Assembly (NCBI GenBank): GCA_016713235.1
Contig: JADJPN010000003.1
Span: 310,001 to 374,000 of the forward strand
Direction of reading: 5' to 3'
DNA: 64,000 nucleotides
Source: Hyphomicrobiales bacterium
Lineage (GTDB): Bacteria > Pseudomonadota > Alphaproteobacteria > Rhizobiales > Xanthobacteraceae
In this document: positions 7,976-17,543 of the stretch, piece by piece
How the letters are laid out: each line of letters opens with the position of its first letter
How positions within the stretch are numbered: position 1 is the first letter of the stretch
Position numbers and translations under genes: made by a program
Notes under the pieces: model-generated
The model's input: only the letters and a program-made list of their open reading frames with translations
Databases searched by the model: none
What the model was told of the DNA's origin: nothing

Positions 7976-8035
7976 GCGTTCCACCTTCGCGCGGCGTGCA
8001 TTGCGCATGCGCTTTCCATTTCGGTTTGAAGACCA

Positions 8036-8737
8036 ATGAAAAACTCCACATCCATGATCAATCGCAGAGCGCTGCTCACGGGCCTCGGCAGTTTCCTCCC
8101 GCTGACGCTTGCGGCATGCAGCACGCCTTCGGATTTTCTCATGCCTGCCGCCTCGCATGCGCCGGAGCAGCCGGAATTTCCTCCCCATGTGCGGACGATG
8201 TATCGCGCATTACCGGACGAGAAATTTCCGGTGCCTGCGGTGAATCTCGAGAGTCTCGATCCGAACTTCGTTCGCAAAGTCGTCGCCTATCCGACGCCGG
8301 AGAAGCCCGGCAGCGTTATCGTCGATACAGCGACATGCTATCTTTATCATGTGAACGACAACGGCACCGCCGTTCGCTACGGCGTGGGCATCGGCGCGGC
8401 CGGCTTTGAATGGTCGGGCCGCGCGCATATCGCCTATAAGCGCGAGTGGCCGGTGTGGACGCCGCCCGCTGAAATGATCAAGCGCCAGCCCGAACTAGAA
8501 AAGTGGCGCAGAGGGATGCCGCCCGGCATCGACAATCCGCTTGGCGCGCGCTCCCTCTATATTCATCAGGCCAATCGCGACACGCTCTACCGCATTCACG
8601 GCACCGGCGAGGCCCACACCATCGGCAAGGCGGTTTCCTCGGGCTGCGTGCGCCTGCTGCATCAGGACATCATCGATCTGCACCAGCGCGTGCGTTCGGG
8701 CTCGACGCTGGTCGTGATGTCCTCGGCGGTCGTCTAA
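8036..8737 (+). CDS. L,D-transpeptidase (YkuD domain) lipoprotein
   Basis: A 233-residue exported enzyme forming 3-3 peptidoglycan cross-links or attaching proteins/amino acids to the wall. The N-terminus has paired arginines (N-R-R-A-L-L-T-G), a hydrophobic stretch and a lipobox-like L-A-A-C-S, so it may be Tat-exported and lipidated. The YkuD domain (about 85-232) ends with the catalytic pattern HGTGEAHTIG near residue 188 and SSGCVRL near 201-206, with the nucleophile Cys present. The start is ATG 8036 or ATG 8054. A tandem glycine riboswitch lies about 165 bases upstream. Since L,D-transpeptidases can exchange the terminal D-Ala of stem peptides for glycine or D-amino acids, glycine control would be meaningful; this is inference. 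Confidence 0.92.
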   Translation: MKNSTSMINRRALLTGLGSFLPLTLAACSTPSDFLMPAASHAPEQPEFPPHVRTMYRALPDEKFPVPAVNLESLDPNFVRKVVAYPTPEKPGSVIVDTATCYLYHVNDNGTAVRYGVGIGAAGFEWSGRAHIAYKREWPVWTPPAEMIKRQPELEKWRRGMPPGIDNPLGARSLYIHQANRDTLYRIHGTGEAHTIGKAVSSGCVRLLHQDIIDLHQRVRSGSTLVVMSSAVV

Positions 8738-8821
8738 CGATCTGCCATATGATCCGCCATGCATCACCCGGCAGTTCGCGTGGCCTCGACCGCGCAAGCG
8801 CTCCGGGCAGGGACGATCCGG

Positions 8822-9217
8822 CTATTTCCTGTACTGCGCGTCGCTGACCTGCTCGAGCCAGTCAACGGCTTTGCCGTCGAGCGCTTCCTGAATCGCGATG
8901 TGAGTCATCGCGCTAGACGCAGACGCGCCGTGCCAGTGCTTTTCGCCCGGCGCGAACCAGACCACATCGCCCGGTTTGATTTCCTCGACCGCGCCGCCTT
9001 CGGTCTGCGCCCAGCCGAGACCTGCGGTCACGATCAGCGTCTGACCGAGCGGATGCGTGTGCCACGCGGTGCGCGCACCGGCTTCGAAGGTCACGGTCGC
9101 GGCGCGCACGCGCGCGGGATCAGCGGCTTCGATGACGGGTTCGATCTTCACGTTGCCCGCGAAGTAATCGGCGGGCCCCTTATTGACCTGGCGCGTACCG
9201 TTTCGTTTGATTTCCAT
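8822..9217 (-). CDS. Cupin-domain protein
   Basis: A 131-residue single-domain cupin. Motif 1 shows G-A-R-T-A-W-H-T-H-P-L-G-Q-T-L and motif 2 shows P-G-D-V-V-W-F-A-P-G-E-K-H-W-H-G, so the metal ligands (two His, Gln/Glu, His) are present. It resembles the small cupins related to the carboxymuconolactone decarboxylase-associated group; the substrate is unknown. The start is placed at 9217 (M-E-I-K-R-N), where the family begins; an upstream in-frame ATG would add an unrelated 64 residues. Confidence 0.85.
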   Translation of the reverse strand: MEIKRNGTRQVNKGPADYFAGNVKIEPVIEAADPARVRAATVTFEAGARTAWHTHPLGQTLIVTAGLGWAQTEGGAVEEIKPGDVVWFAPGEKHWHGASASSAMTHIAIQEALDGKAVDWLEQVSDAQYRK

Positions 9218-9310
9218 GCTTGACCTCTCTTCGAACTTTCGATCTTGCGCTATTGAGACAAGATATCCACGCGAAAGCAACGGACGCTTTCCCGGAGCCC
9301 GGAATCGGAC

Positions 9311-9664
9311 ATGGCAAAGATAATCACGATCTACGGCATCAAGAACTGCGACACGATGAAGAAGGCGCGCGCTTTCCTCGACAAGAAAGGCGTGCAGTAC
9401 GCGTTTCACGACTACAAGACGAGCGGTATCGACAAAGCGAAGCTCGAAGGGTGGATTAAGAAGGCCGGCTGGGAAGTGCTGCTCAACCGCGCGGGAACTA
9501 CGTTCCGCAAGTTGCCGGAGAAGGACAAGGCATCCGTAACCGAGAAGAAGGCGATCGCGCTGATGCTGGAGCAGCCTTCGATGATCAAGCGGCCGGTGCT
9601 CGAGTTGCCCGGCGGCAAGCTGCTCGTCGGCTTCAAGCCGGAAGAATATCAGAAGGCGGTCTAA
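9311..9664 (+). CDS. ArsC/Spx-family reductase (YffB-like)
   Basis: A 117-residue thioredoxin-fold protein. I-Y-G-I-K-N-C-D-T-M-K-K-A is the N-terminal active-site turn with a single Cys near residue 13, as in YffB. The L-N-R-A-G-T-T-F-R-K-L and M-I-K-R-P-V-L segments are family landmarks. Members are thought to be glutathione-dependent thiol reductases; arsenate reduction should not be assumed. The stop codon overlaps the decayed ompA C-terminus on the other strand, and the last coding bases are repeated in diverged form at 10795-10823. Confidence 0.87.
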   Translation: MAKIITIYGIKNCDTMKKARAFLDKKGVQYAFHDYKTSGIDKAKLEGWIKKAGWEVLLNRAGTTFRKLPEKDKASVTEKKAIALMLEQPSMIKRPVLELPGGKLLVGFKPEEYQKAV

Positions 9665-9730
9665 GCACTCCTCGCCTGATCCGCGCGATAGCGTTCCACG
9701 ATCTCAACGCGACGGTTTCAAGCTGCGTCG
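9661..9730 (-). pseudogene. Remnant of an ompA C-terminus
   Basis: Read on the reverse strand this encodes N-R-R-V-E-I-V-E-R-Y-R-A-D-Q then a stop, matching the final residues of the complete OmpA/DUF4892 gene (K-N-R-R-V-E-I-V-E-R-Y-S-G-D) ending at 10821. Upstream of the Asn codon the frame is lost (TGA) although weak nucleotide similarity continues. In the presumed ancestral arrangement this tail overlapped the arsC-like stop. It forms the left boundary duplicate of the SDR insert. Confidence 0.72.
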
Positions 9731-9783
9731 CCTTTAGGCCGCTCCAGCGCCGGCAATGATGAAGTCGTGCGAGATGTCTTGAA

Positions 9784-10557
9784 TTACATCCGGATCGACC
9801 ATGTGTCTTCCTGTTCTTTGCGGACCATCGCTTCCGCGTTGGCAGGACGAACCGTGCGATAGGGCGGGTGCTCCGCTTCGATCACGTCGATCATCGCGGC
9901 GATCATCTCTGCGGGATCATGCTGCTTGTCGAGCGGGCGCACCGGCCAGTGTGCAACCACACGCTCACCTTGGTCCCACCATTGGTCCATGCTTTCCATG
10001 CCCGTGTCATTGAAGCCGGTTCGATACGCGCCGGGATTCACGGTTACGATCTCGACGCCGTAGGGCTTCAGTTCTTCGCGCATCGCGGAGCAAATACCTT
10101 CGACCGCATGCTTGGATGCAGCATACGCGCCATCGAACGGAACCTTGACGAGACCTGCTACGGAACTTGTCCAAACGATCCGGCCGGAGCCGCGCTTGAC
10201 CATGGCGCGTGCGAACCCTTGCGCAAGTTCGAGCGCTGCAAATACGTTTGTTTCGAATACAGATCGAAACACTGTCATCGGAATTTCTGCAATCGGACCG
10301 GATTCCATGATCCCGGCGTTATTGAACAGGACATCAATTTCGATATTCAGCGCCTTGGCGCGATCGATCTCGTTCAGCACGTCCAGTTTTATCACTTCGA
10401 TCTTGAGCCCGGCGGCTTCGACTGCGTTGCGCAGCTCCCAAACTTGCGGCCAAATCTGGCAGCCTGCGATTACCCGGTGTCCCGCAGCGGCGAGTCCGAG
10501 CGCCACGCCGCGCCCGAATCCGCTAGCGGCACCTGTTATCAACACGGTCTTCTTCAC
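9784..10557 (-). CDS. Short-chain dehydrogenase/reductase
   Basis: About 257 residues. The Rossmann start V-L-I-T-G-A-A-S-G-F-G-R-G gives the T-G-x3-G-x-G cofactor motif, followed by N-N-A-G, an S-S active-site region (W-T-S-S-V-A-G) and the catalytic Y-A-A-S-K. Substrate is unknown. The GTG start at 10557 is chosen because the fold begins at once and GGAG sits 9 bases upstream. The gene lies between two copies of the arsC/ompA junction (9639-9730 and 10795-10870) and is therefore probably acquired. Confidence 0.9.
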   Translation of the reverse strand: MKKTVLITGAASGFGRGVALGLAAAGHRVIAGCQIWPQVWELRNAVEAAGLKIEVIKLDVLNEIDRAKALNIEIDVLFNNAGIMESGPIAEIPMTVFRSVFETNVFAALELAQGFARAMVKRGSGRIVWTSSVAGLVKVPFDGAYAASKHAVEGICSAMREELKPYGVEIVTVNPGAYRTGFNDTGMESMDQWWDQGERVVAHWPVRPLDKQHDPAEMIAAMIDVIEAEHPPYRTVRPANAEAMVRKEQEDTWSIRM

Positions 10558-10601
10558 GATTATCGTCTCCGTTCCTGAGTAGAAAGATAGTTCTTGTGCA
10601 T

Positions 10602-10634
10602 GTGGAAGCGAAAGTGGAAGTGAAAGCGGAAGTA
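10602..10634. repeat. Short tandem repeat, 12-base unit
   Basis: The unit GTGGAAGYGAAA occurs about 2.75 times (GTGGAAGCGAAA, GTGGAAGTGAAA, GCGGAAGTAAT). It lies upstream of the SDR start codon, between that gene and the right-hand duplicate of the arsC/ompA junction. Otherwise nothing is recognised in 10558-10794. Confidence 0.7.
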
Positions 10635-10794
10635 ATTTCACTGTAGCAAGAATGAGCTGTACGAATTGCGGAAGATAATGCGGCGATCGAGGCCGATTTC
10701 CTTTCTTGCGCGGTCTGAATTTTCTTATTGCGAAGCTTTAGGAGGTTCTTGCGCACAAACAGCCATTTACGTTCAAGATCGAATCCAGGAACGT

Positions 10795-10823
10795 AAGCCC
10801 GAAGAATATCAGAAGGCCGTTCA
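10795..10823 (+). pseudogene. Remnant of the arsC-like gene 3' end
   Basis: K-P-E-E-Y-Q-K-A-V is encoded here, identical to the last residues of the ArsC-like reductase ending at 9664, with synonymous differences (CCC for CCG, GCC for GCG). It directly precedes and overlaps the stop codon of the complete ompA gene on the other strand. With the ompA tail at 9661-9730 it shows that the arsC/ompA junction is present twice, flanking the SDR. Confidence 0.72.
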
Positions 10824-11792
10824 ATCGCCGCTGTATCGCTCAACGATTTCGACGCGACGGTTCTTGGCGCGTCCTGCTTCGGAGCGATTGCTCGCGACCG
10901 GTGCGGCCATGCCGGCGCCAGCCGGAATCAAGCGCGAAGCCTGAATGCCGTATCGCGAAACCAGCGCAGTGACGACGGCTTGCGCCCTGCGCTGCGAAAG
11001 CGAAAGATTGTATTCGAACGCGCCTTTGCCGTCGGTGTGGCCGACGACCAATACGCCGAGCTTCGGATTCTTCTTCAGTACCGCAGCGAGTTGGTCGAGC
11101 TGGGGCGTGGATTCCGGCTTGATCTCGGCCTTGTCGAAGTCAAATAGGATTCCGTAGATCGCGATCTTGCCGTCGCGTGTGAGCGATTGTTCGATCTCGC
11201 CTTCGCCGATCACGACGAGGCGCTGTTCGAGCCCCTTAACTTCGACGACCTCAAGTAGCGCGAAGGCGCGTTTCTCCGGATCGAAGCTTGTCACGTAAAG
11301 CGCGACGTAGACGTCGCCTTCCGGCCTGGAGAGCTTCGCCGAAATAAATCGCTGCTGGTTGCCATAGATGAGACCGTTGTATCTGGCGCCCGGGTTCATG
11401 TAGCTGTTGAAGCGGGTCCCGCAGTTGTCGCGGTCGCAGGAGAACAGCGTTTCGAACCCGGCAGACTGCAATGCCTTCTCGTAGTTGCGGAACACCTCAA
11501 GCGGCGAGCGCCCCAAGGGTGCGCGATAAAGAATATGCGTGAGTTTTCCCTCGAGGCGGATCGGTTTTTCAGACGCCACGCGCGACGGAGAAGCGTTCGG
11601 CTGCGGCACAGTCTTGCCAGCGACGAGATCATATTCGACGAAGGCTTCAGTTTTGTAGGCGCGAATTGAAGAGTCTTCATAGCGGGGAAGGAGCGGATGA
11701 TCTTTCGAGCCGGGAATATCCTGCGCGAACGCGGCGCCGATGCAGCATGCAAGCGCGCCGAAAAATACCAAGAAATTCCCGAGGCGTTTCAT
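10821..11792 (-). CDS. OmpA-family protein with DUF4892 domain
   Basis: A 323-residue exported protein with a signal peptide (residues 1-23, cleavage near A-F-A-Q). A DUF4892-like domain covers about 30-190. A C-terminal OmpA peptidoglycan-binding domain starts at L-F-D-F-D-K-A-E-I-K-P-E-S near 220, followed by V-V-G-H-T-D-G-K-G and L-S-x-R-R-A-Q-A-V, the D and R residues that bind diaminopimelate. It likely tethers the outer membrane or a periplasmic complex to peptidoglycan. DUF4892 has no firm function. Its C-terminal codons exist in a second, decayed copy at 9661-9730. Confidence 0.88.
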   Translation of the reverse strand: MKRLGNFLVFFGALACCIGAAFAQDIPGSKDHPLLPRYEDSSIRAYKTEAFVEYDLVAGKTVPQPNASPSRVASEKPIRLEGKLTHILYRAPLGRSPLEVFRNYEKALQSAGFETLFSCDRDNCGTRFNSYMNPGARYNGLIYGNQQRFISAKLSRPEGDVYVALYVTSFDPEKRAFALLEVVEVKGLEQRLVVIGEGEIEQSLTRDGKIAIYGILFDFDKAEIKPESTPQLDQLAAVLKKNPKLGVLVVGHTDGKGAFEYNLSLSQRRAQAVVTALVSRYGIQASRLIPAGAGMAAPVASNRSEAGRAKNRRVEIVERYSGD

Positions 11793-11947
11793 AATGTTCT
11801 CCCGATGCTTCCCGCGCGCGGCCAGTTATATTCGCATGGAATTCGTTGCAGTATCACGGTCGTGACAGCGTCCTCGCATTACTAGCACGGTAAAGGCCAC
11901 AGGCGCGCCGCACCGCGCACGCCCGGAGTCGGGGCCCCATTTGCTTT

Positions 11948-12823
11948 TTACGATGCGGCTCGAAAGCGCGGCTGGGAACTGCCGGAATGAAACATGTGCG
12001 CGGCAACGCGGTCCGGCAATTCCCGATAGATCGTGCCGATGCTCGATACGCCGCCGCCCAGCACGATGACTTCCGGGTCCAGCACGCCGACGACGGTGGC
12101 GAGTGCTTGTCCGAGTTTATCGATATACGTCGAGAGAACTTCGCGTGCGACCGGATCGCCGGCTGCAACCATCGCTTCGATCTCGGGAAGTAGTGCGTTC
12201 TCGCCGGCGGTTGCGTCATGGTAAGCGGCGACGAGTGCCGGTCCGCTCAAGACCGTTTCGATGCAGTTGTTGCGGCCGCAGTAACACGGACTACCGGTCT
12301 GTTCGCCATCGCGGTCGGGGAAGGGGTTGTGGCCCCATTCGCCCGCCAAGCGATTGCTGCCGCGCCACGGCTCTCCGTTTACGGCGACACCGCCGCCGAC
12401 GCCTGTGCCAAGAATGACACCGAACGCGACGGCCGCACCCTGTGCTGCACCGTCATGGACCTCGGACGCGATCAGGCATTGCGCATCGTTCGCGATCCGC
12501 ACTTCCTGGCCGAATACGCGCTCCAGATCGATCTCGATATTCTCGCCGATCAGGCAGGTGCTGTTCGCGTTCTTGACCGTGTTGGAGAAGACATCGATCT
12601 CGCCGGGAATGCCGAGCCCAATGGAAGCGCCTTGCGCATCCGGTACAGCCGCGCGCGCTTGGTGCAGCAGTGCGGCGGCGGCTTGCAGGAAACCGGTATA
12701 GCTGTCGCGCGGGGTCGCAGCTTCCGTCTTGAAGACGGAGTGCCCGGCGGCGTCCAGCACGCAGATCGCAATCTTGGTGCCGCCGACGTCGAATCCGATC
12801 CGCAGCCCCCGCCGTTCCGGCAT
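11948..12823 (-). CDS. ROK-family sugar kinase (N-acetylglucosamine/fructokinase-like)
   Basis: About 291 residues. The ATP phosphate-binding start is I-G-F-D-V-G-G-T-K near residue 9. G-I-P-G-E-I-D and A-N-D-A-Q-C give the sugar site with the catalytic Asp, followed by G-T-G-V-G-G-G. The zinc motif is G-S-P-C-Y-C-G-R-N-N-C-I-E-T, characteristic of ROK kinases. The start at 12823 (M-P-E-R-R-G-L-R-I) is set by the fold; the longer open frame upstream is not kinase-like. The substrate is most likely N-acetylglucosamine or a related hexose, not determinable here. Confidence 0.87.
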   Translation of the reverse strand: MPERRGLRIGFDVGGTKIAICVLDAAGHSVFKTEAATPRDSYTGFLQAAAALLHQARAAVPDAQGASIGLGIPGEIDVFSNTVKNANSTCLIGENIEIDLERVFGQEVRIANDAQCLIASEVHDGAAQGAAVAFGVILGTGVGGGVAVNGEPWRGSNRLAGEWGHNPFPDRDGEQTGSPCYCGRNNCIETVLSGPALVAAYHDATAGENALLPEIEAMVAAGDPVAREVLSTYIDKLGQALATVVGVLDPEVIVLGGGVSSIGTIYRELPDRVAAHMFHSGSSQPRFRAAS

Positions 12824-12885
12824 GTTCTTTTCTCTTGTCTGTTTCCCCCGCGCGATCATAACGCGGCGGGCCGCCCCGCCAAGGT

Positions 12886-13635
12886 TCAAGCCACCTCGAA
12901 GCGCGGCAGACGGGGATCGCTCGCTTCGCTCCACCGTGCGTCCTCGGGGATCCATTCGATACCGCGATAGCTGCGCTCGACCGGTATCCAGTCCGGAAAA
13001 TCATGCGGCAATTGCGCGTAGCGAACATCGAACCCCGTCGCACGCGTCTCGATGATCGCGTAGTTGCCGGCGATATAGTTGCGGCAGTCTTCCTTGACCC
13101 AGACCGGCTTCTCCTTCGGCCTTGCGGAAACTTGCCGGTCGAGCACGCCGAGATTCACGTATTTCGTGCCCTTCTGCTCGAACTGCTCCATGACGTGCGT
13201 GTGTCCGTAAATGTGCAGCGCGAGGCCGGGGAAATCCTTTTCGATGCCGCGCAGCTCGTAGTGACACATCAGTATCGTGCGCGAGAAATCGGCACCGGAT
13301 TTCTTCAAGGCACTCGCGAAGCGCCGTCTTGCGGGCCCATCGGGCTTGTCGCTGAAGCCAGCGAAAGTGATGCCATTCAACATCACAAAGTTGCGATGAA
13401 GAATAGTTGCGCGCGGGTGGTATTTCGTATCGGGCGAAAGATCGACGTCCCAGTTTCCGTAGACGTAGAAAATGGGGCACCCGAAGCTCGCAAGGGCCGC
13501 GAAAAACTGCTCCGGGATTTTCCGGCCGATGTCGCCGCCGAACAGGATGGCGTCGAACCTATTCTCCTCCCGCGCACGCATTTTGCGCACGCAGGCGAGG
13601 TTGTTATGGACGTCGGAGAAGGCCAGAAACCGCAT
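12886..13635 (-). CDS. Calcineurin-like metallophosphoesterase
   Basis: A 249-residue protein with the dimetal motifs in order: F-S-D-V-H-N-N (D-x-H), L-F-G-G-D-I-G (G-G-D), Y-G-N-W-D (G-N-W-D in place of G-N-H-D), M-C-H-Y-E and Y-G-H-T-H. It resembles bacterial YfcE/UPF0046-type phosphoesterases. The Trp in G-N-W-D replaces a His that contacts the scissile phosphate, a variant seen in some phosphodiesterases. Substrate unknown. It is transcribed divergently from prfC. Confidence 0.87.
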   Translation of the reverse strand: MRFLAFSDVHNNLACVRKMRAREENRFDAILFGGDIGRKIPEQFFAALASFGCPIFYVYGNWDVDLSPDTKYHPRATILHRNFVMLNGITFAGFSDKPDGPARRRFASALKKSGADFSRTILMCHYELRGIEKDFPGLALHIYGHTHVMEQFEQKGTKYVNLGVLDRQVSARPKEKPVWVKEDCRNYIAGNYAIIETRATGFDVRYAQLPHDFPDWIPVERSYRGIEWIPEDARWSEASDPRLPRFEVA

Positions 13636-13713
13636 CGATTCGGAATGCTAGCCGCCTTCCGGGCTTGACCCAACCGCCCGGATCGTGGATGCCTCCGCGC
13701 CTGAAATAAAGCC

Positions 13714-15327
<1,614 letters not shown>

Positions 15328-15336
15328 CGATCGGGT

Positions 15337-15359
15337 CCTTCTCCCCCAAGGGGAGAGGG
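15337..15359. repeat. Short inverted repeat after prfC
   Basis: CCTTCTCCCC (15337-15346) pairs with GGGGAGAGGG (15350-15359) around a CAA loop, 10 pairs with one G-T. It starts 10 bases after the prfC stop and may end that transcript, though no T-run follows. Similar C-rich short palindromes are common between genes in this bacterial group. Nothing else is recognised in 15360-15489. Confidence 0.5.
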
Positions 15360-15489
15360 AATGCGAGCCGGCGGCGTTAAGATTCGCATCCCGGCCCCTT
15401 CCATTGTAAATAGCGCTCCCTATCTGCTGGCCGCGCGGAATACGCGAAAAACCGTTATCCGCGTGCACGATTGGCAAGGAGACCGCCTG

Positions 15490-16330
15490 ATGTCGATCCA
15501 GAATACCACCGATGTCCGCCGCAATACCGCGCCCGATATCCGCGCCCGCAAGGGCCGCGAGCCAATCGTTTCCCTGACGTCCTATCACGCGCATACGTCG
15601 CGCTGGCTGGATGCGCATGTCGATCTGCTGCTGGTCGGTGACTCGCTCGGCATGGTGATGCACGGCTTCGAGTCGACCGTACCGGTCACGTTAGAGATGA
15701 TGATCTTGCAGGGCCACGCCGTGATGCGCGGTTCGAAGAAAGCGCTCGTGGTCGTCGATCTGCCGTTCGGCACCTATGAAGCGAGCCCCGAGCAAGCCTT
15801 CCACACCGCCGCGCGCGCTGAAAGAAACCGGCTGTGGCGCGGTGAAGATGGAAGGCGGCGTCCGCATGGCCGAGCACGTGCGCTTTCTCACCGAGCGCGG
15901 CGTGCCGGTGATGGGCCATGTCGGCCTGACCCCGCAATCGATCAACACGCTTGGCTCGTTCCGTGCGCGAGGACGCGACGAGAGCGAGTGGGGCCCGATC
16001 CTCGAGGACGCCCACGCGATTGCAGACGCCGGTGCGTTCTCGATCGTGCTCGAAGCCATGGCCGAGCCGTTGGCGGTGAAGATCACCAAGGAAGTGGCGG
16101 TGCCGACCATCGGTATCGGCGCGTCTTCGGCCTGCGACGGCCAGATCCTCGTGCTGGAAGATTTGCTCGGTCTCTCGCCGCGCGTGCCGAAATTCGTGAA
16201 GCAATATGCCGACATGGGCCGCATGATCGAAGAGGCGGTCTCCAGCTACGCCAACGAGGTCCGGGACCGCTCTTTCCCTGGCGCGGATCACGTTTACGCA
16301 TTGAAAAACAAGGCAAAAACACCCTCCTGA
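15490..16330 (+). CDS. panB: 3-methyl-2-oxobutanoate hydroxymethyltransferase (frameshifted in this sequence)
   Basis: PanB makes ketopantoate, the first step of pantothenate/CoA synthesis. The first part (15490-15819) has the Y-D/H start of the barrel, D-L-L-L-V-G-D-S-L-G-M-V-M-H-G and V-V-V-D-L-P-F-G-T-Y-E-A-S. The second part, in another frame, continues with L-K-E-T-G-C-G-A-V-K-M-E-G-G, G-H-V-G-L-T-P-Q-S and G-I-G-A-S-S-A-C-D-G-Q. The break is in a GC run (15808-15819); adding one GC gives a perfect 280-residue PanB. No residues appear to be missing, so a dinucleotide slip or sequencing error is likely. If real, the strain would need another ketopantoate source. Confidence 0.9.
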
Positions 16331-16444
16331 GGGCGTTGCCACGATACGCCCACATCTCTATTTTACGCCCGCTTTAACGAAATACGGGCATACGAGGGGC
16401 TGCGCGCCCGCGCGGCCCGAGGGACTTTGGCCTGAGGATTTTGA

Positions 16445-17119
16445 ATGTCGGACATCATCCGCGAAGTAGACGAAGAACTGCGCCGCGAGCGGCTCGCCAA
16501 TATCTGGAAGAACTATGGCGGCTACATCGCCCTTGGCGCGTTCGTGATCGTTGCCGCCACCGCCGGCTGGCGCGGCTATGAATATTACGCGGGCCAGCAG
16601 GCAGCCGCCGCAAGCGAGCGCTATGTCGCCGCGCAGAAGCTCGCCGCCGACGCCAGCAAGACCGACGAGGCGCTCGCTGCCTTCAAGGCGATCGCGGGCG
16701 ACGCGCCGGCCTCCTACCGGCTGCTCGCACGCTTTTCGGCTGCCGCCGAACTCGGCCAGAAGGACGCGAAAGAGGGCGCGGCTGCGTTCGAGGCGATCGC
16801 CAACGACACTTCGGTCGAATCCCTGATGCGTGAGATCGCGAGCATTCGCGGCGCTTCGCTCGTGGTCGATACCGCGGACGTCGCCGAGATGCAGAAGCGG
16901 CTTGCGCCGGCGCTCGCCGATGGTTCGGCGTTCCGTCATTCTGCGAATGAATTGCTCGCGCTCGCGCATTTGCGCGCCGGCAATCAGGCGGAAGCGCAGA
17001 AGCTGTTCCTGCTGCTGGCCTTCGATCCCGAGACGCCGCCGGGCATGCGCAACCGTGCGCAGCGCTTGCAGGCGACGCTGTTCAACAACGCGGCACCGGC
17101 CGCGCCGGAGAAGAAGTAA
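16445..17119 (+). CDS. YfgM-like tetratricopeptide membrane-anchored protein
   Basis: A 224-residue protein with an acidic/basic cytoplasmic N-terminus (S-D-I-I-R-E-V-D-E-E-L-R-R-E-R), one membrane helix (about 27-47) and a periplasmic helical-repeat body rich in A-x-x-x-A-A. This is the TPR_21/YfgM pattern. The family is associated with the Sec translocon and periplasmic chaperones in gammaproteobacteria. Its place directly before a lipoprotein and der mirrors the conserved yfgM-bamB-der order, supporting the call. Confidence 0.8.
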   Translation: MSDIIREVDEELRRERLANIWKNYGGYIALGAFVIVAATAGWRGYEYYAGQQAAAASERYVAAQKLAADASKTDEALAAFKAIAGDAPASYRLLARFSAAAELGQKDAKEGAAAFEAIANDTSVESLMREIASIRGASLVVDTADVAEMQKRLAPALADGSAFRHSANELLALAHLRAGNQAEAQKLFLLLAFDPETPPGMRNRAQRLQATLFNNAAPAAPEKK

Positions 17120-17122
17120 CGC

Positions 17123-17458
17123 ATGATGCCGCGCGCGACGTTCATATCGCTGGCTCGTGTTGCGCTCGTGCTCGCGCCGCTTTCGCTTGGCCTTGGCGCC
17201 TGCGAGACGCTCGAGAACCTCAATCCATTCGACGAGCAGAGCAAGAAGACGCCGCTTTCTGGCCAGCGTCATGCGGTGTTTCCGGAAGGCGTTCCCGGCG
17301 TGCAGTACAACGCGCCGCCGACCCAGCCTTCGAACTCGAATATTCAGGTGATGCCCGAGGCGCAGAGCCAGAATCCCGACGCACAGACGCCGACCGCACC
17401 GCCCCGCGGACCGGCACAGAACCAGTCTGACGATCCATGGGCAGGGCAGCGCCGCTGA
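17123..17458 (+). CDS. Small conserved lipoprotein in the bamB position
   Basis: A 111-residue protein with a lipoprotein signal (L-G-L-G-A-C-E, Cys near residue 27). A short conserved block follows with F-P-E-G-V-P-G-V-Q, then a Pro/Gln-rich low-complexity tail. It sits between the yfgM-like gene and der, where many alphaproteobacteria have BamB or a small lipoprotein with the same F-P-x-G-V-P-G-V block. No beta-propeller is present, so it is not a complete BamB. Function unknown; an envelope role is inferred from position. Confidence 0.7.
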   Translation: MMPRATFISLARVALVLAPLSLGLGACETLENLNPFDEQSKKTPLSGQRHAVFPEGVPGVQYNAPPTQPSNSNIQVMPEAQSQNPDAQTPTAPPRGPAQNQSDDPWAGQRR

Positions 17459-17543
17459 CGCTGCGCTCTTTATTTGATTTGCGCCGCTGGCGCGGCGCTT
17501 GCGGGCTGGTCAACGCCATGGATCGCGTTTAAGCCGTTTCATC

